This document shows, piece by piece, positions 1 to 7,779 of a stretch of 19,208 nucleotides of DNA (positions within the stretch are counted from its first letter, which is position 1; the number at the start of each line of letters is the position of its first letter). The DNA is from Candidatus Lindowiibacteriota bacterium. Its GTDB lineage: Bacteria > Lindowbacteria > 2-12-FULL-62-27. Below the pieces are notes generated by a model. It was not told the origin of the DNA, searched no databases, and saw only the letters and a program-made list of their open reading frames with translations. Position numbers and translations under genes: made by a program. The DNA lies in assembly GCA_023249255.1 (NCBI GenBank), contig JAHFCY010000033.1, positions 1-19,208 of the forward strand, read 5' to 3'.

Positions 1-366
1 CTCGGCGCCTGCGTGATTGAAAAACATTTTACCCTGGGGAAGGACATGGCCGGCCCCGATCACGCCTTCTCCCTCGATCCGGCGGAATTGACGGCGTTGG
101 TCAGCGGCATCCACGCCGTGGAATCGGCGCTGGGACACGGCCGGAAGGAACCCGTGATGTCGGAGATCGCCGTTGCGAGGGCGTCGAGAAAAAGTCTGGT
201 GGCCGCGCGGCCGTTGCCGGCCGGAACTGTTTTGACGGCGGATTGCGTCGCCGTGAAACGCCCGGGAACAGGCATTCCTCCGCCGATGATCACCCGTGTT
301 CTGGGGCGGCGCGTCCGGCGCGACGTCGCGGAAAATACGCTGATCACCCTGGATATGCTGGACTGA
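1..366 (+). CDS. NeuB-family nonulosonic acid synthase, C-terminal part (5' end outside window)
   Basis: This reading frame is open from base 1, so the gene begins upstream of the window; 121 residues remain. NeuB-family enzymes condense phosphoenolpyruvate with a six-carbon amino sugar to give a nine-carbon sugar (sialic, legionaminic or pseudaminic acid) in the cytoplasm. The fragment starts in the last strands of the TIM-barrel domain, with the family's EKHFTL motif at fragment residues 7-12 and a GPDHAFSL stretch at 18-25. A C-terminal antifreeze-like SAF domain follows (about 62-121), carrying SRKSLVA and the substrate-binding-type loop KRPGTGIPP at 86-94. The SAF domain is complete and ends in a normal TGA. 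The family is clear; which nine-carbon acid it makes cannot be told from this part. It is followed 37 bases later by a putative sugar transferase, which fits a surface glycan locus. Confidence 0.9.
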   Translation, partial: LGACVIEKHFTLGKDMAGPDHAFSLDPAELTALVSGIHAVESALGHGRKEPVMSEIAVARASRKSLVAARPLPAGTVLTADCVAVKRPGTGIPPPMITRVLGRRVRRDVAENTLITLDMLD

Positions 367-403
367 CGGCCCGTCCGCCCGGCAATCTCCTCCACCCATT
401 GAA

Positions 404-2368
404 ATGAATTCGCCGAACAGACGCGCTGTTCTGGTGGAATTTCCGGATGAGGTCGACGCTTTTCTCCGAAAAACGGAATCGCCGGCGATCGCGGCGTCGC
501 GCATCGTCGCAATCTCCCCCGCAGCCCGCGTCGCGCTTCAACGCCGTTCGGTTGACCACGATACGACCCTGGCCTACTTCGACACCGAGTCCCATCGGTC
601 CGTTCAGATGGCCCGGGAGGAGATGTGCCACGTGATCGCCGCCGCCCTGGCGATCCCCGATGGATTTCTCCTGCGGCAGACGTATCAGGAGACGGTCATC
701 TTCTACAGCCGGCTTTTTCTCGGTCATCTCATGAAGACGTTGGAAATTCTTCACCGGTTCCAGGAACAAAACAACGTCGAGACCTGGGTTGCCGTTCGTC
801 ATCCGGCGCAACCTTCCGCCAAACCCTACATCTCGCTTCAGGAGCGATACACGGCCGATCTGACGCGGGATTTCGCCGCCGCTCGCGGTCTGGACTGCGC
901 CGCTCTGGACGCCGCGCCGGCTCCGCCGGCACGGTCTCGCCCTTCCATCCGCGAAATGCCATGGATTGAAGCCTGCCTCGCGAGACTCTATCTGCGTTTC
1001 TTTCGGTCCCAAGCCGCGCGTCCTTCGGCCGTTGTGAGCCATCTGGCATATGAGATGGATGAGCTGGTCCGGGAACTTGGCCGGCGCCGGCCTGACGTAA
1101 CCTGGTTCTGGCTGGATCAGGAGACGAACGACGGCGCATTTCTCGAAATCAAAAAAGCCTTGATTCGAATGTGGCGGATTGCCGTCCGGAGGCAGCCCGG
1201 CCCCTTTGCGGTCCCTCTCAAAATCATGGATCGATTGCCGCCGCGCGCGGCAGACGAGGGCCGGCTGCTGGAACAGCGCCTCTTCGAACAATTGAATGAA
1301 CGGATCGCCTCGTCGCCGGGCGTCTTTCGATACCGCGGCGTGTCGGTCGCGCCGTTTCTTCTGCGAAAACTTCAGACGTCGATCATTCCGCATCAAACGT
1401 CCGTCTATCGGGCCGCCCGGTCCATGGATCAGGTACTGCGAAATCTGAAACCGCGCTTTGTCCTGTCCCAGTCAAGCGACGACGCGCGCGGCGCCCTCGG
1501 GGAATGCTGCCGGCAGTCGGGTGTCCCGGCCGTTTTGATTTCGCATGGATCGAATGTTCCTTCAGACGATCCGGCGGCGCGGATCGAGCACGATCACATT
1601 TCCCGGCGCTTGATGAATTCGACCTATCCGATCGTGGCCCTCCAGTCGCCCTGGGCGGCGCGGTTTGCCGATGAGATGAAACTCCGGGCGCAAAGAGTGC
1701 AGACGGGTCCGCTGATCTGGAGCCGCCTCACGCCCGAATCGCGCGCCGCCGCCTCGGCCTGGCTGCGGAACCGCTTCCCCGGCTTTGTGGCAGGCCGGAC
1801 GCGGGTCATTCTTTACGTTTGCGCCGCCAGTCAGCGGCAGACAACACACTTTTTCATTCCGGAAACCCAGGACGAGTGCATCCGGAGCCTCAACGAAGTC
1901 ATTCACGCGGCCCGCGGGGTGGAGGATGTCGTGGTCGTGGTCCGTCACCGGCTGCAGCATTTGTGCTCGCCGGATGATTTGCGGGAACTGATTCCCGACA
2001 CGGATCGCGTGGCCATCCATGCCGAGGGGCGGTTTTCGGAAGCGCTGGCGATGGCGAATCTCCTCGTGACATTTTATTCCGCAACGGTGGAAGAGGCCCT
2101 GAACAACCGGATCCCCGTGCTGTTATACGGTGGCCGGGGCCGGTATCGGCATCTGCCGGCCGCGTTGATCGAATCGTCCGGTGAGGTTCCCCGTTCCGCC
2201 GTCTACTGGGTCAAAGACCCGGGGCATCTGTCGGCGGCCATTCCGCGGATTCTCAACGATCATCCCGTTCCGGTGGAGCCGGAGATGTTGAAGCCCTATT
2301 GTTTTCAGCCGGAGGACACGACGCCCTTCGCGCGTATCGTGGACGAATTTCTGAACGGACATCGGTGA
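404..2368 (+). CDS. Large unrecognised protein, possible GT-B-type capsule/surface sugar transferase
   Basis: This 654-residue protein matches no family I can name with certainty. There is no signal peptide or clear membrane segment, so it looks cytosolic. Its C-terminal half resembles two-domain (GT-B) transferases such as capsule or CDP-glycerol-type enzymes: a nucleotide-fold-like stretch with SHGSNVP at about residues 380-386, and a later YSATVEEALNNRIPVLLYGG segment (about 557-576), like the donor-site helix and following strand of GT-B enzymes. The N-terminal half (about 1-300) is charged and helical, with no recognised motif. It starts at ATG 404 without an obvious ribosome binding site, 37 bases after the NeuB gene, and its stop lies next to or overlaps the next glycosyltransferase. 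Context suggests it transfers or polymerises a sugar, perhaps the nonulosonic acid; this is inference from position and fold-like motifs only. Confidence 0.6.
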   Translation: MNSPNRRAVLVEFPDEVDAFLRKTESPAIAASRIVAISPAARVALQRRSVDHDTTLAYFDTESHRSVQMAREEMCHVIAAALAIPDGFLLRQTYQETVIFYSRLFLGHLMKTLEILHRFQEQNNVETWVAVRHPAQPSAKPYISLQERYTADLTRDFAAARGLDCAALDAAPAPPARSRPSIREMPWIEACLARLYLRFFRSQAARPSAVVSHLAYEMDELVRELGRRRPDVTWFWLDQETNDGAFLEIKKALIRMWRIAVRRQPGPFAVPLKIMDRLPPRAADEGRLLEQRLFEQLNERIASSPGVFRYRGVSVAPFLLRKLQTSIIPHQTSVYRAARSMDQVLRNLKPRFVLSQSSDDARGALGECCRQSGVPAVLISHGSNVPSDDPAARIEHDHISRRLMNSTYPIVALQSPWAARFADEMKLRAQRVQTGPLIWSRLTPESRAAASAWLRNRFPGFVAGRTRVILYVCAASQRQTTHFFIPETQDECIRSLNEVIHAARGVEDVVVVVRHRLQHLCSPDDLRELIPDTDRVAIHAEGRFSEALAMANLLVTFYSATVEEALNNRIPVLLYGGRGRYRHLPAALIESSGEVPRSAVYWVKDPGHLSAAIPRILNDHPVPVEPEMLKPYCFQPEDTTPFARIVDEFLNGHR

Positions 2369-2373
2369 TCCGC

Positions 2374-3234
2374 ATGGATCGACTTCCCGTTATCGTGATC
2401 AACTTTGACGCCATCGAAATGACGGAACGCTGTTTGGACCATCTCGCGCGGTATACGGATCGGCAAAAGATCGCCGTCGTGGCGGTCGACAACGGCAGCG
2501 CCAATCCGGCGAACCTCGCGAGGTTGAAAGAACTTGCCGACTCCGGACTCGTCGATCGCGTGATCCCGCATCCCGGGAACATCGGGTTTTCGAGTGCCGT
2601 CAACGATGCGGTGTCGGTCACGGAGGGCGGCATCTTTTGCGTTCTCAACAACGACTGTCTGGTCGAGGAGGGATGGCTCGCCGCCGCCCTGACCGCGCTC
2701 GGATCGGACCCGCGCGTGGCCGCGGTCTGCGCCAACGTGTATTCGTCGCCGGATCGCCGTCGTCCCTCCGACGATGAGGACGTCGGCCAGTTGTACGGAG
2801 CGCTCATGTTCTTTCGGCGCGTGGCCTGGACGGACGTCGGAGAATTTGACGCCGAACATTTCAGCCCGGCCTACGGCGAGGAATTGGATTGGAGTTATCG
2901 CGCGATTCGGAGAGGATACAGGATCCGGCGGGCGGGACGAAGCCTTGCCCATCATATCGGTTCCTACACGGCGAACAAATGTTTTCAGCCTGACGTCATC
3001 CGTCTGATTCGATTGACCCATCGGATCCAGGTCCGGCTCTTCAACTGGCCCTGGCCGCGTCTGCTGGCGAAATCCTGGGGGATTTATCTCGATGAATGGA
3101 AATTCGAAATTAAAAACGGCACGGCCCGGCTGTTGATACGGGCGATTTTTCACACGCTCCTGCGCCTGCCGCGCCTGTGGCCGGAGCGCCGGAAACGGAT
3201 GGCGGTTGGCTCGCGATCCTTCGCGTCGTCTTGA
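2374..3234 (+). CDS. Family 2 glycosyltransferase (rhamnosyltransferase-like)
   Basis: This 286-residue GT-A enzyme would transfer a sugar from a nucleotide donor to a growing glycan at the inner face of the membrane. It shows the family-2 order: an N-terminal strand VIVINFD, VDNGS at 38-42, NIGFSSAVN at 69-77, a metal-site-like LNND at 91-94 in place of a classic DXD, and an acceptor-side GEELDW at 168-173. The layout resembles WbbL-type rhamnosyltransferases, but acceptor and donor cannot be read. I chose ATG 2374. A GTG at 2365, in the same frame and overlapping the previous stop as GTGA, is an equally economical start and would add three residues. The last 125 bases overlap the opposite-strand glycosyltransferase gene; the tail in the overlap is basic and amphipathic. 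Confidence 0.85.
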   Translation: MDRLPVIVINFDAIEMTERCLDHLARYTDRQKIAVVAVDNGSANPANLARLKELADSGLVDRVIPHPGNIGFSSAVNDAVSVTEGGIFCVLNNDCLVEEGWLAAALTALGSDPRVAAVCANVYSSPDRRRPSDDEDVGQLYGALMFFRRVAWTDVGEFDAEHFSPAYGEELDWSYRAIRRGYRIRRAGRSLAHHIGSYTANKCFQPDVIRLIRLTHRIQVRLFNWPWPRLLAKSWGIYLDEWKFEIKNGTARLLIRAIFHTLLRLPRLWPERRKRMAVGSRSFASS

Positions 3235-4201
3235 ACCGCTCGACCAACTGACCCCGGCTCATCCAAAGACAACCCGGCGCCTTCCGCCAGAATCGGGCGT
3301 AACGTCCCGCGTCCGCGACGATCCTCCGCGCCGCGGCGTATCGGCCGGCCGCCCAGTTGACGGCAAACCATTTGGCTGCCGAATCGATCTGGATGTTCCG
3401 CATGCGCGCCCCCGCTTCCACCGCGATCTCCGGCCCGAATACGCGCCAGCGATCTTCGAGCCGCCAGTCCGCCAGAAGGGACATCACTTCCCGAAATCCG
3501 ACGCATCCGTTGGACGTCAGGTATGTGTTGAGCTGTTGGCCGTGCCGCCGCCAGTGGAAGACGGCCGTCGGGTCGAAACCGGTATCGCCGAAGGGAACGA
3601 TGCCGTAGAGGTGGCTCTCATCAAGGGCGCGGTGAAATCCTCCGGCTCGAATCAGCGCCTCGCGCCGGATCGTGAAGATCGTTCCGGGTGCGCCGAGGTG
3701 TGAATGCCCGCGCAGGTGCGACATCGCCAGTTCATGGCCGGGCATGTAACGCGGCCGCGGACTCATCCGCGCCTCTTCGAGCGCCTTCCCATCCGCATCG
3801 ACACAGATGACCCGGCCGGCGGCGGTTGTGCACCGGCTGTTTTCTTCGAACAGCCTCACCATTTTTTCGGCGTAGTCGTCCGCCATCCAATCGTCGTCCG
3901 ATTGATACCAGACGAAGTCTCCTGTCGAAATCTTCAACGCCGCATTGCCGCACGTGAAGAGCATTTTGAACGGATCGTCAGGGCTGTATTGGTTATCGGA
4001 AAAATGGACGAGCTTGACGCGCGAATCCCGCGCGGCGACTTCATGCAGATATTCCACTGTCTCCGGCGTCGCGCCGTTGTTGACCAGAATGATCTCCAGG
4101 TTGTCATACGTCTGCCGCCGCATCGCCGCGACTGCGATCCGCAGATACGCCGGGCGGTAATACGTGTCCGTGATGATGGTGAAAACGGGCGCGCGGGTCA
4201 T
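3110..4201 (-). CDS. Family 2 glycosyltransferase
   Basis: This 363-residue GT-A enzyme is the last gene of the long minus-strand run. The N-terminal Rossmann-like half has FTIITDTYYRP at 7-17, the donor-site NNGA at 41-44 and a clear metal-binding DDD at 102-104 inside QSDDDW. After the catalytic domain comes a helical region (about 230-320). The final 41 residues are a low-complexity Ala/Gly/Pro/Ser tail encoded entirely inside the overlap with the convergent glycosyltransferase gene, so the tail may not be functional. The ATG at 4201 has a plausible GGTGAG ribosome binding site just upstream and lies 43 bases after the previous gene. It probably adds the sugar made by the upstream enzymes, or a neighbouring residue, to a surface glycan; the specificity is unknown. 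Confidence 0.85.
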   Translation of the reverse strand: MTRAPVFTIITDTYYRPAYLRIAVAAMRRQTYDNLEIILVNNGATPETVEYLHEVAARDSRVKLVHFSDNQYSPDDPFKMLFTCGNAALKISTGDFVWYQSDDDWMADDYAEKMVRLFEENSRCTTAAGRVICVDADGKALEEARMSPRPRYMPGHELAMSHLRGHSHLGAPGTIFTIRREALIRAGGFHRALDESHLYGIVPFGDTGFDPTAVFHWRRHGQQLNTYLTSNGCVGFREVMSLLADWRLEDRWRVFGPEIAVEAGARMRNIQIDSAAKWFAVNWAAGRYAAARRIVADAGRYARFWRKAPGCLWMSRGQLVERFKTTRRIASQPPSVSGAPATGAAGAGACEKSPVSTAGPCRF

Positions 4202-4244
4202 CTCTCACCGAGCCGGGCCGCGACCGTCCGACTGGCGTTCCCGG

Positions 4245-5195
4245 CTAGACGCGTACTGCGATAGAGTTGCATACTCGAATCCATTCAACGGTTTCCCTGA
4301 TGCCGCGGGATATGTTTCCCGTGGGTCTGAATCCCAAATGCAGAATACGGTCACAGCGCACCTCATAGGAAAGTTGGTTCATGATTTGCGCGTCGACCTC
4401 TTCAATCTGCGCGTCGCCGGTGGCGTCTCGCACGCGCGCCAGAACTTCGTCCACGGTCAGGTTCTCGGTCACGACGTTGTAGACTCGGCCGTCGAAGACA
4501 TGATGTTTCAAAACAAAGGAGAGGGCGGCGCAGGCGTCGGATAGATCGAGATAAGGCCGCCGCTGATGGAGAGCCGTCCGCCAGACCGTGATGGGCTGTT
4601 TCATCACCGCCTGCCAGCAGAATTTGTTGATGGCGGTATGAAATCGCATGCCGGGAGAAGTCCCGCAAATCGTGCCGAACCGAAGGATCGCACAGCGCAG
4701 CCCGTCCGTCTTCGCCAGTTCCGCCAGCCGCCGCTCCGCGCGAAGCTTCGATTCCGCGTAGGGACTCTGCGGCTTGAGATCCCGCTCCGGACACGATTCG
4801 TCAACCCATTCGGCCTGCGTGCCGTAGACGCTGGTCGTCGAAACAAACACCATCGGGCGGCGCGCCGCCGCGCAGGCCAGCGCCACCCGCTCCGCCCCGC
4901 CGAAGTTCACGCGTTCGACCTGATCCGGATTGTCGAAACTCGCCTCCGCGTTGGTGATCGCCGCCAGATGAATGACGGCCTCAGCGTCCGAAAAAATTCC
5001 GCCCAACTCCATATCGAGAATGTCGCCTTCAATGAACCGATAGCGCGCCCCTTCCGGTAATTGGAAGAGTGAACAGTATCGCTGGGTCGAAAGATTGTCG
5101 ATGAGGGTCAGCGCGGTGTCCGGAAGATCGGAGGGGATCGTCCGGATCAGTTTTGAGCCGATGTGTCCCAGCGCGCCGGTGACGACGATATTCAT
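4245..5195 (-). CDS. NAD(P)-dependent sugar epimerase/dehydratase (extended SDR)
   Basis: This 316-residue extended short-chain dehydrogenase acts on a nucleotide sugar in the cytoplasm. The cofactor loop GALGHIG is at 7-13, an acidic residue follows strand 2 (D33 in LIDN), and the catalytic set is Thr/Ser near 121, Tyr146 and Lys150 in YAESK. Family members include UDP-hexose 4-epimerases, dehydratases and 4-reductases; I cannot assign one. The frame stays open to 5360, but the extra 55 residues are proline/arginine-rich and overlap the upstream gene. ATG 5195 puts the Rossmann motif at the N-terminus as expected and leaves only 5 bases after the previous stop. It is the second of two adjacent SDR genes, which suggests two sequential steps on one sugar rather than a duplicate function. 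Confidence 0.85.
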   Translation of the reverse strand: MNIVVTGALGHIGSKLIRTIPSDLPDTALTLIDNLSTQRYCSLFQLPEGARYRFIEGDILDMELGGIFSDAEAVIHLAAITNAEASFDNPDQVERVNFGGAERVALACAAARRPMVFVSTTSVYGTQAEWVDESCPERDLKPQSPYAESKLRAERRLAELAKTDGLRCAILRFGTICGTSPGMRFHTAINKFCWQAVMKQPITVWRTALHQRRPYLDLSDACAALSFVLKHHVFDGRVYNVVTENLTVDEVLARVRDATGDAQIEEVDAQIMNQLSYEVRCDRILHLGFRPTGNISRGIRETVEWIRVCNSIAVRV

Positions 5196-5200
5196 TCGCG

Positions 5201-6187
5201 TCAGTCCAGATATTGTCGGAGCCGCGGTCGGTAGTAATCCCGCGTCCGCAAGAGGCCCGTTTTCAAATCCACGCGCGGTTTCCAGCCGAGGATGCGCTTG
5301 ATGAGAGCGTTGCGGATCACCACGTCGCCGATTTCGATCGCCTCGCGGTCCCGGGGCCACGCCACCCGCCGGATTGATCCCGACCCGATGTATTTCACGA
5401 TCGCCTTCGCGATGTCCGCCACGTTGTACTGCCGGTCGGCGCCGGCGAAGAAAACCCGTCCGTCGCTTTTCTCGCTCCCCGCCGCGCGAATCAGGGCGTC
5501 CACGGCATCGTCGACGAAGGAGATGTTTCGCAGTTGTTCGCCCCGGCCGAATACACTGATGTCCCGGTCCTGCAGGGCCAGGCCGATGAAATAATTCATG
5601 AATCCAAAATCGGCGCTCCGGATGTTCGACCGCGGCCCGTAGACGTTGGCGAGCCGCAACACGGTCGTCCGGAGCTTGTAGGCGCCGCCGTAGATCAGAA
5701 CGTATTTTTCCGACGCGGTCTTGTTGGCCGAATAGATGTCTGCCGGAAATTCAGGGTGCGTTTCGTCGATGGGCTTGCGGATCATACGCCCGATCTGGGT
5801 GCTCGTTCCGACGTGGACGATCTTCACGTCCCGGTTGAACCGCCGCGCGGCTTCGAGAATATTGATCACGCCCTTGCAGTTTACGTCGATGTCGATCAGG
5901 GGTTCCTTCATCGAATTGGGATGAGACGTGAACGCCGCGCAGTTGAACAGGATGTCCTTGTGCAGGATCGCCGCGCAGAGCGGTTCAAAGTGCCGGATGT
6001 CGTCCAGAATCTTGTGGACGGAATCGCGGATGTCATGGATATTGTATAGATTGCCGCCGGATTTGGGATCGAGACAATCGTAAATCGTGACCTCGGCGCC
6101 GAGGTCGAGGCACCGGTGCGCGAGATTACTGCCGATAAACCCGAGCCCGCCGGTGATGAGGACCCGCTTGCCTTTGAGGCTGATCAT
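5201..6187 (-). CDS. NAD(P)-dependent sugar epimerase/dehydratase (extended SDR)
   Basis: This 328-residue extended SDR has the cofactor loop GGLGFIG at 13-19, Asp37 after strand 2 (YDCLD, typical of NAD-preferring members), a catalytic Thr/Ser at about 128-130 (VGTST), and Tyr152 and Lys156 in YSANK. Length and layout match UDP-hexose 4-epimerase and NDP-sugar dehydratase relatives. The HNCAAF-like segment (FNCAAFTSHP, 81-90) differs from the usual HLAA of 4-epimerases, so a different substrate is likely. It begins with ATG 6187, 12 bases after the RmlC-like gene, and ends 5 bases before the next SDR, so all three are probably cotranscribed. It is more divergent from the downstream SDR than a recent duplicate would be. 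The exact reaction is not readable. Confidence 0.85.
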   Translation of the reverse strand: MISLKGKRVLITGGLGFIGSNLAHRCLDLGAEVTIYDCLDPKSGGNLYNIHDIRDSVHKILDDIRHFEPLCAAILHKDILFNCAAFTSHPNSMKEPLIDIDVNCKGVINILEAARRFNRDVKIVHVGTSTQIGRMIRKPIDETHPEFPADIYSANKTASEKYVLIYGGAYKLRTTVLRLANVYGPRSNIRSADFGFMNYFIGLALQDRDISVFGRGEQLRNISFVDDAVDALIRAAGSEKSDGRVFFAGADRQYNVADIAKAIVKYIGSGSIRRVAWPRDREAIEIGDVVIRNALIKRILGWKPRVDLKTGLLRTRDYYRPRLRQYLD

Positions 6188-6199
6188 CGCGTGAAAAGC

Positions 6200-6667
6200 C
6201 TATTTGATCGGCGGCCCTGAGAGCCAGTCGAATTCAATTTGCGGATCGTTGTAGGGAACGCGAAGTTCGTCGTTCGGGTTGTATGTGTGGGAGGTGATGT
6301 AAAAGAAATCGACCGGACCCTGGACCGTCTTGCAGCCGTGGGCCACACCCGGCGGAATTTTCACGATTCGCGACGGCTGAAAATCTCCCAGTAGAAAATC
6401 CATCGTCTTCTTATAATCCCGCGACTCGGCCCGAAGATCACACAGACCGACCCGGAGAACCCCGCGAGCGACGTACCACCAGTCGGTCTGGATCTTGTGA
6501 AGGTGCCAGGCCTTGATCACGCCGTCGAACATCATCGAATGGCTCATTTGCCCGAACCCTTCCTTGAAAAAATCGTCCGTCGACCGGATCAACTCGCGGA
6601 AAAATCCGCGGTTGTCACCATGCGTGACGAGATCCTTGAAAACCACGCCTTCAATGACGCTCGTCAT
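6200..6667 (-). CDS. RmlC-like dTDP-4-dehydrorhamnose 3,5-epimerase family protein
   Basis: This 155-residue single-domain cupin is like RmlC, which epimerises carbons 3 and 5 of a 4-keto nucleotide sugar. The diagnostic C-terminal half is present: IPPGVAHG at 104-111, two tyrosines in [10 protein letters not shown] (Y123 and Y129, one being the candidate general acid), then ELRVPYNDP and a terminal FDW. The catalytic-His region reads AWHLHKIQ (H55, H57) instead of the RGLHYQ-type motif of classical RmlC, so this is a divergent subfamily and the product may be a 3- or 5-epimer other than rhamnose. It is shorter than classical RmlC (about 180 residues). ATG 6667 overlaps the aminotransferase stop by 4 bases (ATGA); the longer open frame upstream is non-coding in composition. 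Confidence 0.85.
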   Translation of the reverse strand: MTSVIEGVVFKDLVTHGDNRGFFRELIRSTDDFFKEGFGQMSHSMMFDGVIKAWHLHKIQTDWWYVARGVLRVGLCDLRAESRDYKKTMDFLLGDFQPSRIVKIPPGVAHGCKTVQGPVDFFYITSHTYNPNDELRVPYNDPQIEFDWLSGPPIK

Positions 6668-7779
6668 GGTGTTCTGACCGGCGTCCGGCAGAATTCCTGA
6701 ACTGCATCGGCGACCGTTCGGATGTCCGTTTCCGAAAGTTCCGGATACATCGGAAGCGACAGAACCGTTGCGGCGGCTTTCTCCGTTTCGCCCATCCCGC
6801 CGATCGCCGGCGCCCATCGCCGATATGCCGGATGTTGATGCGCGGGAATCGGATAATGCGCGCCCGTTTCAATTCCCCGCTCGCTTAATCGTTCCCGCAG
6901 TTCATCGCGCCTCGCGCTTCGCACGACATGGAGATGGTAGACGTGCCGCGCTCCTTCGCGCTCGCCGGGCAGGACAAGATCGGTGTCGGCGAGGAGGTCG
7001 CGATACAGCGCGGCCAGTACGCGCCGCCGGTTATTGTCTTCATCGAGGTGGCGGAGTTTCACTCGCAGGATCGCCGCCTGGATCTCGTCAAGCCGGCTGT
7101 TCCATCCCGGGGTTTGGCTGATGCGATCTTTCGACCAGCCGTATTCTCGAAGAGACCGGGCTTTTTGCGCGATCCCGGGATCGCTGAACACCACCATGCC
7201 CCCATCGCCGATCGCCCCAAGGTTTTTCGTCGGATAAAAACTGAAACACCCCGCGTCACCCCATGATCCAATCTTTCGGCCGCGATAAACAGCGCCATGC
7301 GCCTGCGAACAGTCTTCAATCACCTTGAGATTGTGCCGCCGCGCGGTCTCGAGGATCGGATCGAGATCGGCCGGCTGGCCGTACAGATGAACAGGTACAA
7401 TCGCCCGCGTGTTTTCTGTTACCGCCTCCGAAATCCGTTCGGGATCCATCGTCATGTGTTCGGACTCGATGTCGACAAACACCGGAATCGCGCCGGCGAG
7501 TTCCACTGCGGCGACAGTCGCAACCGCCGTGTGCGACACGGTGATGACTTCGTCTCCCGCCTGGATGCCGCAGGCCGCCAGCGCCAGATGCAGCGCCTCT
7601 GTGCCGCTTCCAACTCCAACGCCCCGGGCCGCTCCGATATAGTCGGCGAACTCCTTCTCGAATGCGGCGACCTCTTCGCCCAGAATGTACCGTCCCCGGT
7701 CCAGAACCCGGCGGATTGCTTCGTCGATCTCGAGTTTGTATGTCACATACTGCGCGAGCGGATTTCCGCAGGAGATCAC
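6664..7779 (-). CDS. DegT/DnrJ/EryC1/StrS-family PLP-dependent sugar aminotransferase
   Basis: This 371-residue fold-type I enzyme transfers an amino group (usually from glutamate) to a keto nucleotide sugar. Family landmarks are in order: the N-terminal arm with GRYILG at 29-34, SGTEAL at 58-63 binding the cofactor phosphate, EDCSQAHGA at 155-163 with Asp156 for the pyridine nitrogen, the Schiff-base Lys185 in [14 protein letters not shown], and the substrate-loop region GWNSRLDE. I chose the GTG at 7779: it overlaps the methyltransferase stop as GTGA and has a GGAGGT ribosome binding site 6 bases upstream (7786-7791). An upstream in-frame extension to 7875 would add 32 arginine-rich residues and is unlikely. 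Together with the methyltransferase and epimerases it implies an amino, C-methylated deoxysugar; which carbon is aminated is unknown. Confidence 0.92.
   Translation of the reverse strand: MISCGNPLAQYVTYKLEIDEAIRRVLDRGRYILGEEVAAFEKEFADYIGAARGVGVGSGTEALHLALAACGIQAGDEVITVSHTAVATVAAVELAGAIPVFVDIESEHMTMDPERISEAVTENTRAIVPVHLYGQPADLDPILETARRHNLKVIEDCSQAHGAVYRGRKIGSWGDAGCFSFYPTKNLGAIGDGGMVVFSDPGIAQKARSLREYGWSKDRISQTPGWNSRLDEIQAAILRVKLRHLDEDNNRRRVLAALYRDLLADTDLVLPGEREGARHVYHLHVVRSARRDELRERLSERGIETGAHYPIPAHQHPAYRRWAPAIGGMGETEKAAATVLSLPMYPELSETDIRTVADAVQEFCRTPVRTP

Noticed and set aside
344-1396. 350-codon open frame on the minus strand opposite the putative transferase
   Set aside because: Its composition is Arg/Gly/Pro-rich with no recognisable domain; the plus-strand frame has normal protein composition and fits the operon spacing.
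5196-5360. 55-residue N-terminal extension of the first SDR
   Set aside because: The extension overlaps the upstream SDR gene, is Arg/Pro-rich, and displaces the Rossmann motif from the N-terminus.
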